A stretch of 64,000 nucleotides of DNA from Streptomyces iakyrus (GTDB taxonomy: Bacteria; Actinomycetota; Actinomycetes; Streptomycetales; Streptomycetaceae), in contig NZ_JNXI01000014.1 of NCBI RefSeq assembly GCF_000717055.1, positions 124,001 through 188,000 of the forward strand. Reading direction: 5' to 3'. Positions 8,077 through 18,653 of this stretch are shown here, one piece after another (positions within the stretch are counted from its first letter, which is position 1; every line of letters starts with the position of its first letter). Below the pieces are notes generated by a model. That model had not been told where the DNA came from. It did no database searches and worked only from the letters and a program-made list of their open reading frames with translations. A program made the position numbers and the translations under genes.

Positions 8077-9096
8077 GTGCTCTACGGGATCACCGCCGCC
8101 GCCACCGCCCTCCTCCTCACCGCACTGGTCTCGGCCGCCCTGCGGGCCCCCGCCCTGCGGCTGCGGCTGGTCGAGCGGCGGCGGCAGCGGGACGTGCCGT
8201 TGTCCGGCGGCCTCGCCGTCGTGCTCGTCACGGGGCTGGTCGTGTGGGGCGGGGAATGGCTGGAGGTCGCGCCGCCCGCCGACGGGGCGCCGGGAGTGCT
8301 CGTCGCCGCGGGTGCCGTCGCCCTGCTCGGGCTCGTCGACGACGTGTGGCGGCTGCGGCGCCGGGTGCTGGCCGCCGGCACCGGCGTGGCCGCCGCGTGT
8401 GTCGTGCCCTACTCGGAGACGGGGGTGGGCACCGGGCTGCTGGCCGTCGTGTGGGTCGTGGCGGTGGTGTTCGGGCTGCGGGGGCTCGATCACGCCGACG
8501 GGCTGGCGGGCACGGCCGGGGTCGTCGCCGCCTTCGGGGTGGCGGCCTGTGCGGCCATCGAGGTGATGGACGGGATCGCGGGACTGATGAGCGTCCTGGC
8601 CGCCGCCCTGACCGGGTTCCTGCTGCACAACTGGCACCCCGCGCGCGTGGCGCTGGGCAGTTGCGGGTCCATGTCCGCCGGGTTCGTGATCGCCGTGGGA
8701 GCCGTGTACGCCCGGGCCGGGTTCGGGGTGGGGGAGAGTGCGGGGGTGCTGTTCGCGCTGACCGCCCTGGTCGGTGCCGATGCCGTACTCGTGCTCGGGA
8801 CGCGGCGGCTGGGCGGACGGGGAGTGCTGCGCAGCGGGCCCGATCATCTCGCGCACCGGCTGCGGCGGCTCGGGCTGACCCCGCCGGGGGCGAGTCTGCT
8901 GCTGGGAACCGGGGCGTTGTCCGGGATGCTCGTCGGGGTACTCGCGCATGCCGGCCGGATCGGGACCGGTGCCCTGTGGTGGGTGGCGGGAGGGGCACTC
9001 GTGGTGGTGCTCGCCCTCTTCCGTGTTCCTGTGTACGGACCTCGACGCAGCGTATCGCCGCAGGTCAGCGGCCCATTGCGTGTAAGGAGCGGATAA
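8077..9096 (+). CDS. MraY/WecA-family polyprenyl-phosphate glycosyl-1-phosphate transferase-like membrane protein
   Basis: A 339-residue polytopic protein from GTG 8077 with about ten hydrophobic segments. Family motifs are visible: LGLVDDVWRL near residue 85 (the DD pair), LRGLDHADGLAG near 130 and DHLAHRLRRLG near 265 (the HHxxH-like loop). The GDxGS-type motif appears as GSCGSMSAGF near 190, where the expected Asp is Cys, so activity may be altered. Such enzymes transfer a sugar phosphate onto undecaprenyl phosphate at the inner membrane in envelope glycan synthesis. It lies directly upstream of the dnaK operon but is separated from it by HspR sites. No ribosome site is seen. Confidence 0.7.
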   Translation: MLYGITAAATALLLTALVSAALRAPALRLRLVERRRQRDVPLSGGLAVVLVTGLVVWGGEWLEVAPPADGAPGVLVAAGAVALLGLVDDVWRLRRRVLAAGTGVAAACVVPYSETGVGTGLLAVVWVVAVVFGLRGLDHADGLAGTAGVVAAFGVAACAAIEVMDGIAGLMSVLAAALTGFLLHNWHPARVALGSCGSMSAGFVIAVGAVYARAGFGVGESAGVLFALTALVGADAVLVLGTRRLGGRGVLRSGPDHLAHRLRRLGLTPPGASLLLGTGALSGMLVGVLAHAGRIGTGALWWVAGGALVVVLALFRVPVYGPRRSVSPQVSGPLRVRSG

Positions 9097-9098
9097 GA

Positions 9099-9119
9099 GT
9101 TGAGCCTGCCCGACTCAGC
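9099..9119. promoter_or_regulatory. Imperfect HAIR (HspR) site upstream of dnaK
   Basis: GTTGAGC-N7-ACTCAGC differs from the HAIR consensus CTTGAGT-N7-ACTCAAG at only three of fourteen positions and has the same 7-nt spacing. It is a likely secondary HspR site in the dnaK promoter. Confidence 0.6.
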
Positions 9120-9123
9120 TCTG

Positions 9124-11697
<2,574 letters not shown>

Positions 11698-11730
11698 CGT
11701 CATCAACGAAGGGAAGGAGGGACGTCGGGG

Positions 11731-12918
11731 ATGAGCACCAAGGACTTCATCGAGAAGGACTACTACAAGGTCCTCGGCGTCCCCAAGGACGCCACCGAGG
11801 CCGAGATCAAGAAGGCCTACCGGAAGCTCGCCCGCGAGAACCACCCGGACGCCAACAAGGGCAACGCCAAGGCGGAGGAGCGCTTCAAGGAGATCTCCGA
11901 GGCCAACGACATCCTCGGCGACCCCAAGAAGCGCAAGGAGTACGACGACGCGCGCGCCCTCTTCGGCAACGGCGGCTTCCGCCCGGGGCCGGGCGGCGCG
12001 GGCGGCTCCTTCAACTTCGACCTGGGCGACCTCTTCGGAGGCGGCGCCCAGGGGGGCGGCCAGGGAGCCGGCGGCTTCGGGGGCGGACTCGGTGACGTTT
12101 TCGGGGGCCTGTTCAACCGCGGCGGCGCGGGCGGGCCGGGGACGCGTACGCACCCCCGGCGCGGCCAGGACATCGAGTCCGAGGTCACGCTCAGCTTCAC
12201 CGAGGCGATCGAGGGAGCGACCGTCCCGCTGCGGATGTCGTCGCAGTCTCCCTGCAAGGCCTGTTCGGGCACCGGCGACAAGAACGGCACGCCCCGCGTG
12301 TGCCCGACCTGCGTCGGCACCGGGCAGGTCGCCCGGGGCAGCGGCGGCGGCTTCTCCCTCACCGACCCCTGCCCGGACTGCAAGGGCCGCGGCCTGATCG
12401 CGGAGCACGCCTGCGAGGTCTGCAAGGGCAGCGGCCGGGCCAAGTCCTCCCGGACCATGCAGGTGCGCATCCCCGCGGGCGTCAGCGACGGCCAGCGGAT
12501 CCGGCTGCGCGGCAAGGGCGCGCCGGGCGAGCGCGGCGGCCCGGCGGGCGATCTGTACGTCGTCGTGCACGTCGACACCCACCCGGTGTTCGGCCGCAAG
12601 GACGACAACCTCACCGTCACCGTCCCGGTCACGTTCACCGAGGCGGCCCTCGGCGGCGAGGTGCGGGTGCCGACGCTCGGCGGCCCGCCCGTCACGCTGA
12701 AGCTGCCCCCCGGCACGCCCAACGGACGCACCATGCGCGCCCGGGGCAAGGGCGCGGTCCGCAAGGACGGCACCCGCGGCGACCTTCTGGTCACCGTCGA
12801 GGTGAGTGTTCCGCAGGACCTGACGGGGAAGGCTCGTGACGCACTCGAGGCGTATCGCGAGGCGACCGCGGGTGAGGACCCGCGGGCGGATCTGTTCCAG
12901 GCCGCGAAGGGAGCATGA
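11731..12918 (+). CDS. dnaJ: Hsp40 co-chaperone DnaJ
   Basis: 395 residues, type I DnaJ. The J domain covers residues 9-75 with the HPD motif in ARENHPDANKG. A long glycine/phenylalanine-rich region follows (about 80-140). Four zinc repeats lie between about 172 and 235: CKACSGTG, CPTCVGTG, CPDCKGRG and CEVCKGSG. The C-terminal client-binding domain has VRIPAGVSDGQRIRLRGKG. It stimulates DnaK ATPase and delivers substrates. The ATG at 11731 is preceded by GAAGGGAAGGAGG. Its stop overlaps hspR. Confidence 0.96.
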   Translation: MSTKDFIEKDYYKVLGVPKDATEAEIKKAYRKLARENHPDANKGNAKAEERFKEISEANDILGDPKKRKEYDDARALFGNGGFRPGPGGAGGSFNFDLGDLFGGGAQGGGQGAGGFGGGLGDVFGGLFNRGGAGGPGTRTHPRRGQDIESEVTLSFTEAIEGATVPLRMSSQSPCKACSGTGDKNGTPRVCPTCVGTGQVARGSGGGFSLTDPCPDCKGRGLIAEHACEVCKGSGRAKSSRTMQVRIPAGVSDGQRIRLRGKGAPGERGGPAGDLYVVVHVDTHPVFGRKDDNLTVTVPVTFTEAALGGEVRVPTLGGPPVTLKLPPGTPNGRTMRARGKGAVRKDGTRGDLLVTVEVSVPQDLTGKARDALEAYREATAGEDPRADLFQAAKGA

Positions 12919-13376
12919 GTCAGATGGACGGTCGTCGACGCAACCCGTATGAACTGACCGAGGAGACCCCGGTCTATGTCATCTCGGTGGCGGCCCAGCT
13001 GTCCGGCCTGCACCCGCAGACCCTGCGCCAGTACGACCGCCTGGGGCTGGTCTCCCCGGACCGCACCGCGGGCCGGGGCCGGCGCTACTCGGCCCGTGAC
13101 ATCGAACTGCTGCGCACCGTCCAGCAGTTGTCGCAGGACGAGGGCATCAACCTGGCCGGAATCAAGCGCATCATCGAACTGGAGAACCAGGTCGCCGCGC
13201 TCCAGGCCCGGGTGGCCGAGATGCAGGACGCGCTCGACGGCGCGGCGGCGGCCATGCGCCAGCGCGAGGCGGCGGTGCACGCGTCGTACCGCCGCGACCT
13301 GGTGCCGTACCAGGAGGTGCAGCAGACCAGCGCGCTGGTGGTGTGGCGGCCGAAGCGGCAGCAGCAGTCCGACTGA
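12915..13376 (+). CDS. hspR: Heat-shock repressor HspR (MerR family)
   Basis: 153 residues. The MerR-type winged helix is at about 18-90: YVISVAAQLSGLHPQTLRQYDRLGLV and RRYSARDIELLRTVQQL. A coiled-coil dimerisation helix (ELENQVAALQARVAEMQD) follows. It binds HAIR palindromes (CTTGAGT-N7-ACTCAAG), helped by DnaK, to repress the dnaK operon and clpB; such sites are present at 9151 and 19233. The ATG overlaps the dnaJ stop by 4 nt, and a strong terminator follows 19 nt after its own stop. Confidence 0.95.
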   Translation: MSQMDGRRRNPYELTEETPVYVISVAAQLSGLHPQTLRQYDRLGLVSPDRTAGRGRRYSARDIELLRTVQQLSQDEGINLAGIKRIIELENQVAALQARVAEMQDALDGAAAAMRQREAAVHASYRRDLVPYQEVQQTSALVVWRPKRQQQSD

Positions 13377-13394
13377 CGCGCGTACGCACGGGAG

Positions 13395-13420
13395 AGGGCC
13401 GGGAGTTGACTCCCGGCCCT
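13395..13420 (+). terminator. Rho-independent terminator of the dnaK operon
   Basis: GGGCCGGGAG (13396-13405), loop TTGA, CTCCCGGCCC (13410-13419): a perfect 10-bp stem, extended by one A-T pair on the outside and followed by a short T run. Confidence 0.85.
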
Positions 13421-13654
13421 TTCGTCTGTTTGGTGCACCTTGCCCCGGTTTCTTGTGGCCTCCCGTGGATGACCGCGTGGTGCACGCCACTTGAAGGAGA
13501 TTCCGCAGAGTCTTCACAACTGCTGCGGAGCGTGGTGTTGTCATCTCGTTAAGTGGTTCCGCTTGACGCTGGGGGCGCGTCCGCGTTGGCTTTTCAGTCA
13601 CATGGGCACCAAAGATGCGCCCACGTCCGAAACACACGCGAAGTGAGCCCCCGC

Positions 13655-14761
13655 ATGCGTCGTATCGCCATATCCGTGGCAGCCGCCACGATCTCCGTCA
13701 CGCTCGCAGGCTGCGGCGTGCTCAACGCGACGGGGAGCAGCGACGCCGCGAGTCCGGCCAAGGGCAACGACATCACCGTCGGCCTGCTGCTGCCGGAGAA
13801 GGCCAACACGCGCTACGAGAACTTCGACTACCCGATCATCAAGACGAAGGTCGAGTCGCTCACCAACGACAAGGGCCGCGTCGAGTACGCCAACGCCGAT
13901 GCGAGCGCGGACAAGCAGGCGAGCCAGATGCAGCAGATGATCGACGACCGGGTCGACGTGATCCTGCTGGACGCCGTCGACTCCAAGGCCATCGCGAGCG
14001 GCGTGAAGAAGGCGAAGGAGGCCGGCATCCCGGTCATCGCCTACGACCGGCTGGCCGAGGGCCCGATCGACGCGTACATCTCCTTCGACAACGAGCTGGT
14101 CGGCGAGGTCCAGGGCCGCTCCCTGCTGGAGGCCATCGGCGAGAAGGCGAGCCTCTCCGACAAGATCGTCATGATGAACGGCTCGTCGACGGACCCCAAC
14201 GCCAAGCAGTTCAAGGCGGGGGCCATGTCCGAACTGAACGGCAAGGTGACGATCGCCCAGTCCTTCGACACCAAGGACTGGAAGCCCGAGAACGCCGAGG
14301 CCAACATGGCCCGGGCGATCGAGAAGATCGGCAAGGGCAACATCGCAGCGGTGTACTCCGCCAACGACGGCATGGCGGGCGGCATCGTCAAGGCGCTCCA
14401 GGCCGCGGGCGTGACCGACCTGCCGCCCATCACCGGCCAGGACGCGGAGCTTCCGGCGGTGCAGCGGATCATCAGCGGCGAGCAGTACATGAGCGTGTAC
14501 AAGTCCTACCCGCAGGAGGCGGAGAACGCCGCTGAGATGGCGGTCGCCAAGGTCCAGGGCCGCGACATCCAGTTCGCCGCCCTCACCCGCGACAAGGTCG
14601 ACAGCCCCACCCACAAGGGCATCCCGGCCCAGCTCGTGCCCGTGGTCGCGCTCACCAAGGAGAACATCAAGGACACGGTGGTCGCGGACGACATCTACAA
14701 GCTGTCGGACATCTGCACGGCCGAGTACAAGGCGGCGTGCCGGGCCATCGGTCTGAAGTAG
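13655..14761 (+). CDS. Sugar ABC transporter substrate-binding lipoprotein (XylF/RbsB type), orphan
   Basis: 368 residues. The start at ATG 13655 gives a lipoprotein signal (MRRIAISVAAATISVTLAGC) with lipobox LAGC and Cys at residue 20. The mature protein has the periplasmic-binding type 1 fold: ITVGLLLPEKANTRYE, DVILLDAVDSKAIASGVKKA, GIPVIAYDRLAEGPIDAYIS and VYSANDGMAGGIVKALQAAG, as in xylose/ribose binding proteins. It should capture a pentose-like sugar outside the cell for an ABC importer. No permease or ATPase gene lies next to it, which is unusual, so it may serve a distant transporter or a sensory role. Confidence 0.85.
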   Translation: MRRIAISVAAATISVTLAGCGVLNATGSSDAASPAKGNDITVGLLLPEKANTRYENFDYPIIKTKVESLTNDKGRVEYANADASADKQASQMQQMIDDRVDVILLDAVDSKAIASGVKKAKEAGIPVIAYDRLAEGPIDAYISFDNELVGEVQGRSLLEAIGEKASLSDKIVMMNGSSTDPNAKQFKAGAMSELNGKVTIAQSFDTKDWKPENAEANMARAIEKIGKGNIAAVYSANDGMAGGIVKALQAAGVTDLPPITGQDAELPAVQRIISGEQYMSVYKSYPQEAENAAEMAVAKVQGRDIQFAALTRDKVDSPTHKGIPAQLVPVVALTKENIKDTVVADDIYKLSDICTAEYKAACRAIGLK

Positions 14762-14959
14762 CCGCGCCTCGGCGCGCGTCGAGCCGGGCTCACCCACCCC
14801 CTGACAGGCTGCCGCGACAGGACCGTCCGAGGCCCGGAGATACCGGTGCGTACCGGTGGTTTCCGGTGGTTGCCGCGCGGGGAGCCGTGTTGCGGAGCAC
14901 GTCCTGTCCGCGCATAGTTGCGCTGCGGAAAGACGGCGGAACCGGGGGTGGGATGGGCG

Positions 14960-16003
14960 ATGACCGGGCACGGGGCGGAGCAGCATCCACACGGTGCCGA
15001 CCGACTGTGCGAGGCCGGGGATCGCGTGTATTCCCGGGCCGTACGGCGTGGCCGGGTGCCGCGCCGGGACGCGGATCCGGTGCCCTGCCTGCTGGAACTC
15101 GCCCTGCTGCACCCGGATCCCGACGACATGGACTGGCTGGTGCCGACCTCCCCGCAGGAGGTCATGACCCGGCTGCTGCGCGGGATGCACGACGAGGTCA
15201 GCGCGAGCCAGCGGCGGGTGGGCTCGGCCGTCGCGGCCGTCGAGTGGTACGCCGGGCTGGGCGGCCAGGTGCGGCCGGCCGCACCCGCCGCTGAGGGCCC
15301 CGCGATCCGGGTCCTGGACGGACTCGCCCGGATCCAGGCCGCGATGGACGAGGCGACCCAGGCGTGCACGGCCGAGGTGCTCACGGTCCAGCCCGGCGGC
15401 ATCCGCCGCGAGGCGGAGCTCTCCGAGGGCCTGCACCGGGCGCTGGCCCTGCGGGGGCGCGGGGTGCGGATGCGGGACCTGTACACCCATGTCGCCCGGC
15501 ACGGGCAGGGTCTGCTGAACTATCTGGAGCTGATGGGCGACGCGGTGGAGGCGCGCACGCTGGACGAGGTGATCGACCGGCTGATCCTCTTCGACCGGAC
15601 GGTGGCGTTCATCCCCGCCAACTCCGACCGCACGATGGCCCTTGAGCTACGCCATCCGGCGATCGTCGAGTACCTCGTCACGGTCTTCGACCGGCTGTGG
15701 CGCCTCGCCATCCCCCTCAAGGCCCCGCTCCCCGACACCGGCATCGAGGGCATCTCCCACCGGGAGCAGTCGATCGCCGCGCTGCTGGCGGAAGGGCATC
15801 AGGACGCCGTCATCGCGGAACGGCTGGGCATAAGCGTCCGGACCTGCCGGGCGCACATCGCGCGCCTCTCGGAGACACTGGGGGCGGCCAGCCGTACGCA
15901 ACTCGGCGTACGCATCGCCCAGGCCGGACTGGACGGTCCGCCGCGGGCCGCTGCCTCCACGCCCTTCAGTGTTCCCGGTCAAGAATCCCGGACCGCCCGA
16001 TGA
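14960..16003 (+). CDS. LuxR-type HTH regulator with degenerate PLD/TrmB-like sensor domain (paralogue A)
   Basis: 347 residues. An N-terminal helical part (AGDRVYSRAVRRGRVPRRDA, residues 19-38) is followed by a middle domain with ARIQAAMDEATQACTAEVLTVQPG near 120-145 and RDLYTHVARHGQG, LDEVIDRLILFDRTVAFIPA and LELRHPAIVEYL. This resembles the phospholipase-D-like effector domain of TrmB/ArsR-like regulators. The C-terminus is a LuxR helix-turn-helix: IAALLAEGHQDAVIAERLGI then SVRTCRAHIARL. The ligand is unknown. Two close paralogues follow on the opposite strand. Its 3-prime end overlaps paralogue B convergently by 38 nt. Confidence 0.75.
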   Translation: MTGHGAEQHPHGADRLCEAGDRVYSRAVRRGRVPRRDADPVPCLLELALLHPDPDDMDWLVPTSPQEVMTRLLRGMHDEVSASQRRVGSAVAAVEWYAGLGGQVRPAAPAAEGPAIRVLDGLARIQAAMDEATQACTAEVLTVQPGGIRREAELSEGLHRALALRGRGVRMRDLYTHVARHGQGLLNYLELMGDAVEARTLDEVIDRLILFDRTVAFIPANSDRTMALELRHPAIVEYLVTVFDRLWRLAIPLKAPLPDTGIEGISHREQSIAALLAEGHQDAVIAERLGISVRTCRAHIARLSETLGAASRTQLGVRIAQAGLDGPPRAAASTPFSVPGQESRTAR

Positions 16004-16952
16004 GATACCCGAGCTGCGCCCTGCTCTGACTGCCCAGCGTCGCCGCGAGCTTGGCGATGTGGACGCGGGCGGTACGGATGTTCATCCCCAGCCGGTCGGC
16101 GATGACGGCGTCGGTGTGCCCTTCGACGAGGAGGGAGGCTATGGCGTGCTGGCGGGGGGTGATGCCGTCGTGGGAGGGCTGGGGGGCGGCTTCGGGGTGC
16201 ATGGGGGTGGCCAGGCGCCAGAGGCGGTCGAAGGTGACGGCCAAGTGGTCCACGATGGCCGGATGCCGGATCTCCAGAGCGAGTTTTCCGTCCTCGCCGG
16301 CCGGGACGAAGGCCACCGTGCGGTCGATGAGGACAAGGCGGTCCGGGACTTCGTCCAGCGTGCGGATCTGAACGTCCCCCTTCAGGCGCTCGCAACGGGC
16401 GATGATCACCGGAAAGTGGCGCAAGGTGTGCGGGTACAGGGTGCGTATGCGGCAACCGCGGTCCAGCGCTGCCTGGTCACGGCCGAGCGACGCCGCGTCG
16501 GCGACCTGACCGCGTTCGCCGGTGAGGCCGGTGCGGGGCTGGACGGTGATCAATTCCTCGGAGGCGTCGGCCATCGCGTCGGTGATGGCACGATTGATCC
16601 GCTCCGTGCCGGTGAGGAGCTGGATCGTGGGAGTGTCACCGGCCGTGGTGTGAGGCTCGTCGATCCGCATGAGGTGGTTGAACGTTTCGGCCAACCGCGC
16701 TTCGCGCCGCCGTTCGCTCGCGATCCGCTCCTCGGAGCTCCGTAACAGCCGGTGCAGCGCGACGACCGGGGCGACGGGCTCCAGTCTGGTGGGGTCGTCG
16801 AGGGCCGGGTGCAGCAGACCCAGATCCACGAGGCAGGGGGCCGCCCGGACCTCCTCGGCCGGCAGTTGTCCCTGACGCAGCGCCCGTTCGTACAGGTCCG
16901 TGCCCGCGGAGCACAGGTCGTTCTTGCCGTGCTCGCGGTGCGGTGCGCTCAC
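15966..16952 (-). CDS. LuxR-type HTH regulator with PLD-like domain (paralogue B)
   Basis: 328 residues with the same architecture as its neighbours. The N-terminus has GTDLYERALRQGQLPAEEV; the sensor region has ITVQPRTGLTGERGQ, IRTLDEVPDRLVLIDRTVAF and LALEIRHPAIVDHL; the HTH has IASLLVEGHTDAVIADRLGM and NIRTARVHIAKLAATLG. The GTG at 16952 overlaps the stop of paralogue C (GTGA), so B is translated together with C. It is probably controlled from the promoter divergent to the exported-peptide gene. Confidence 0.75.
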   Translation of the reverse strand: MSAPHREHGKNDLCSAGTDLYERALRQGQLPAEEVRAAPCLVDLGLLHPALDDPTRLEPVAPVVALHRLLRSSEERIASERRREARLAETFNHLMRIDEPHTTAGDTPTIQLLTGTERINRAITDAMADASEELITVQPRTGLTGERGQVADAASLGRDQAALDRGCRIRTLYPHTLRHFPVIIARCERLKGDVQIRTLDEVPDRLVLIDRTVAFVPAGEDGKLALEIRHPAIVDHLAVTFDRLWRLATPMHPEAAPQPSHDGITPRQHAIASLLVEGHTDAVIADRLGMNIRTARVHIAKLAATLGSQSRAQLGYLIGRSGILDREH

Positions 16953-17941
16953 TGTGCGGCACCCGCGCGTTCCAGGATTCCGGACTGAGCGATGAGGAAG
17001 CCGAGTTGGGCGCGGCTGCCGCTGCCGAGGGTGGCGGCGAGTTTGGCGATGTGGGCCCGGCACGTGCGGACGTTCATGCCGAGGCGGCGGGCGATGGCCT
17101 CGTCGACATGTCCCTCCACGAGGAGCTTGGCGATGGAGTACTGGATGTCCGTGATGCCGTCCGCGGCCGGGCCGTAGGGGGCGCCGGCGCTCAGCGGAAC
17201 GGAACGGCTCCACATGAACTCGAAGACCTTGACCAGGTACCGGACGAGTCCGGGGTGGCGGAGTTCGAGGGCGACCTGCTGGTCGTCACGGGCCGGAATG
17301 AACGCGACGGTCTCGTCACAGACGATGAGTCGTTCCACCACCTCGTCGATCGTGCGGTACTCCGCTTTGCTGTTCGCGAGTTGTGCCACATAGGCGAGTT
17401 TTTGGGGGCTGTAACGAGCCGTGTGCTGGTAGAGGGTCCGGATCCTGACGCCCCGCTCGATCAGGGGTCTGTCCCTTTCGAGTCCCTGGGTGAGGCTGCG
17501 CTCGGAGAAGCGGTCGTCACTGGGCTGGATGGTGAGCATCTCCGCATGGCACTGGGCCGTGGCCAGATTGAGGGCCGCGTTGATCCGGTCGCCGCCCTCC
17601 AGCACCGTGATCGAGTGGTCGGTCGTTGTCAGCTGGGCGCCCAGGGCCATGAACGGCTCGAACGCGTCCGCGATCTTGATCGACAACTGACGGCGTTCCG
17701 CGATGTCGCGCTCGATCGGGTTCAGACGCTCGGCGAGCGCTACTGTCGGCGGCACCGGCCGCAGCCAGTCCTCGTCGTCCGGGTCCGGGTGAAGAAGGGC
17801 GAACTCGACCAGACAAGGCGCTGACATCACGTCCGTGCGCGCGATCCGCCCTGCACGCAGGGCGTTCGCATAAAGTCGGTTCCCTTCCTCGCACAGCTCG
17901 GTGACCGCATGGGGATGCGTCGCCTTAGTCTGATTTGCCAC
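16949..17941 (-). CDS. LuxR-type HTH regulator with PLD-like domain (paralogue C)
   Basis: 330 residues. Conserved blocks are ELCEEGNRLYANALRAGRI near the start, CHAEMLTIQPSDDRFSER, IRTLYQHTARYSPQKL, LDEVVERLIVCDETVAFIPA-like text (TIDEVVERLIVCDETVAF), ALELRHPGLVRYLVKVFEF and the HTH AKLLVEGHVDEAIARRLGM with NVRTCRAHIAKLAATLG. The GTG at 17941 is preceded by GGTGGAG with a short spacer. It is divergent from the exported peptide gene, 116 nt away. A regulator pair facing a small secreted peptide suggests that the peptide or a product of its neighbour is the signal these proteins sense; this is inference. Confidence 0.75.
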   Translation of the reverse strand: MANQTKATHPHAVTELCEEGNRLYANALRAGRIARTDVMSAPCLVEFALLHPDPDDEDWLRPVPPTVALAERLNPIERDIAERRQLSIKIADAFEPFMALGAQLTTTDHSITVLEGGDRINAALNLATAQCHAEMLTIQPSDDRFSERSLTQGLERDRPLIERGVRIRTLYQHTARYSPQKLAYVAQLANSKAEYRTIDEVVERLIVCDETVAFIPARDDQQVALELRHPGLVRYLVKVFEFMWSRSVPLSAGAPYGPAADGITDIQYSIAKLLVEGHVDEAIARRLGMNVRTCRAHIAKLAATLGSGSRAQLGFLIAQSGILERAGAAQ

Positions 17942-18057
17942 GAAATCTCCACCCCCCAGGGTCCTGAACATGCAGGAACATGATGCACCGATTGTGTGGC
18001 CATGACGTGTTCGAATGAGCCATCGTCTTACCTGACGGGGGAAGAGGAGACTCACAA

Positions 18058-18273
18058 GTGAGGACGAAGCCGACTATGCGCAAGAGACTGCTTCGCTCGG
18101 TGCTTGCTGCCGCTCTCTCTGCCGTCGCTGTCATCGGAGTGATGGGTTACTCCGGCGCGAAGGGTGATACCCGGGCGGACAGTCACTGGCCGGCGAGCGT
18201 CATGGGCGATGTCAAGAGTGATGTCCTGGCGGACAGTCATTGGCCGGCGATCGTCGTGGACTCGGAGCGTTGA
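18058..18273 (+). CDS. Small exported peptide with duplicated ADSHWPA motif
   Basis: 71 residues from GTG 18058, with GAAGAGGAGA upstream as a possible ribosome site. An N-terminal signal (MRKRLLRSVLAAALSAVAV and further hydrophobic residues) ends near GYSGAKGD. The mature part is only about 37 residues and contains the heptapeptide ADSHWPA twice (RADSHWPASV and LADSHWPAIV), 18 residues apart, separated by MGDVKSDV. The DNA of the two copies is also almost identical. It is divergent from regulators C and B and precedes a Rieske-like gene by 1 nt. A repeated short motif in a tiny secreted precursor is typical of peptide pheromones, but no family is recognised. Confidence 0.7.
   Translation: MRTKPTMRKRLLRSVLAAALSAVAVIGVMGYSGAKGDTRADSHWPASVMGDVKSDVLADSHWPAIVVDSER
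18174..18250 (+). repeat. Direct repeat encoding ADSHWPA (2 x 23 bp, period 54 bp)
   Basis: 18174-18196 and 18228-18250 match at 22 of 23 positions, the one difference being a silent C/T. The two copies lie 54 bp (18 codons) apart, in frame, inside the exported peptide gene. Confidence 0.9.
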
Positions 18274-18274
18274 T

Positions 18275-18610
18275 GTGACCACTCCACCCGACGACCGCTC
18301 CTTCCGCCGCGAGATGGCCACTGCCTACCGCTCCGGCTGGCACTTCATCGACCTGGTCACCGCCATCCCCCACAGCGGCGACTCGTTGATGGTGACCGTG
18401 TTCGGCGAGCCGGTGGTCGTCACGCGGGACGAGGACGAGGACGTACGGGCTTACCGGTGTCTGCGGCGGCCTCGGGGGGCGCCGCAGCCGGTGCGGTGCG
18501 CCGTACGGTACGGAATGATCTTTGTGAACCTGGACCAACGGGACCACCAGCAGGTGGAGGCCGACTCCCCTGCCCCGAGGACCATCTCTGCCACCCCCCG
18601 CAGTGCCTGA
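18275..18610 (+). CDS. Truncated Rieske-oxygenase-like protein lacking Fe-S ligands
   Basis: 111 residues from GTG 18275, 1 nt after the peptide gene stop, so translation is probably coupled. The fold markers of a Rieske N-terminal domain are visible: GWHFIDLVTAIPHSGD, VTVFGEPVVVTRDEDEDVRAY and RYGMIFVNLD. However, where family members have C-x-H and C-x-x-H cluster ligands, this one reads YRCLRRPRGAPQPVRC, without the histidines. It is also too short to hold a catalytic domain. It may be a structural or binding relict, or a decayed gene. Its link to the peptide gene is the main clue to its role. Confidence 0.55.
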   Translation: MTTPPDDRSFRREMATAYRSGWHFIDLVTAIPHSGDSLMVTVFGEPVVVTRDEDEDVRAYRCLRRPRGAPQPVRCAVRYGMIFVNLDQRDHQQVEADSPAPRTISATPRSA

Positions 18611-18653
18611 CGCGATTCCCCCGTCGTAACAGATCGCTCAGGTGCTTCCCCCC

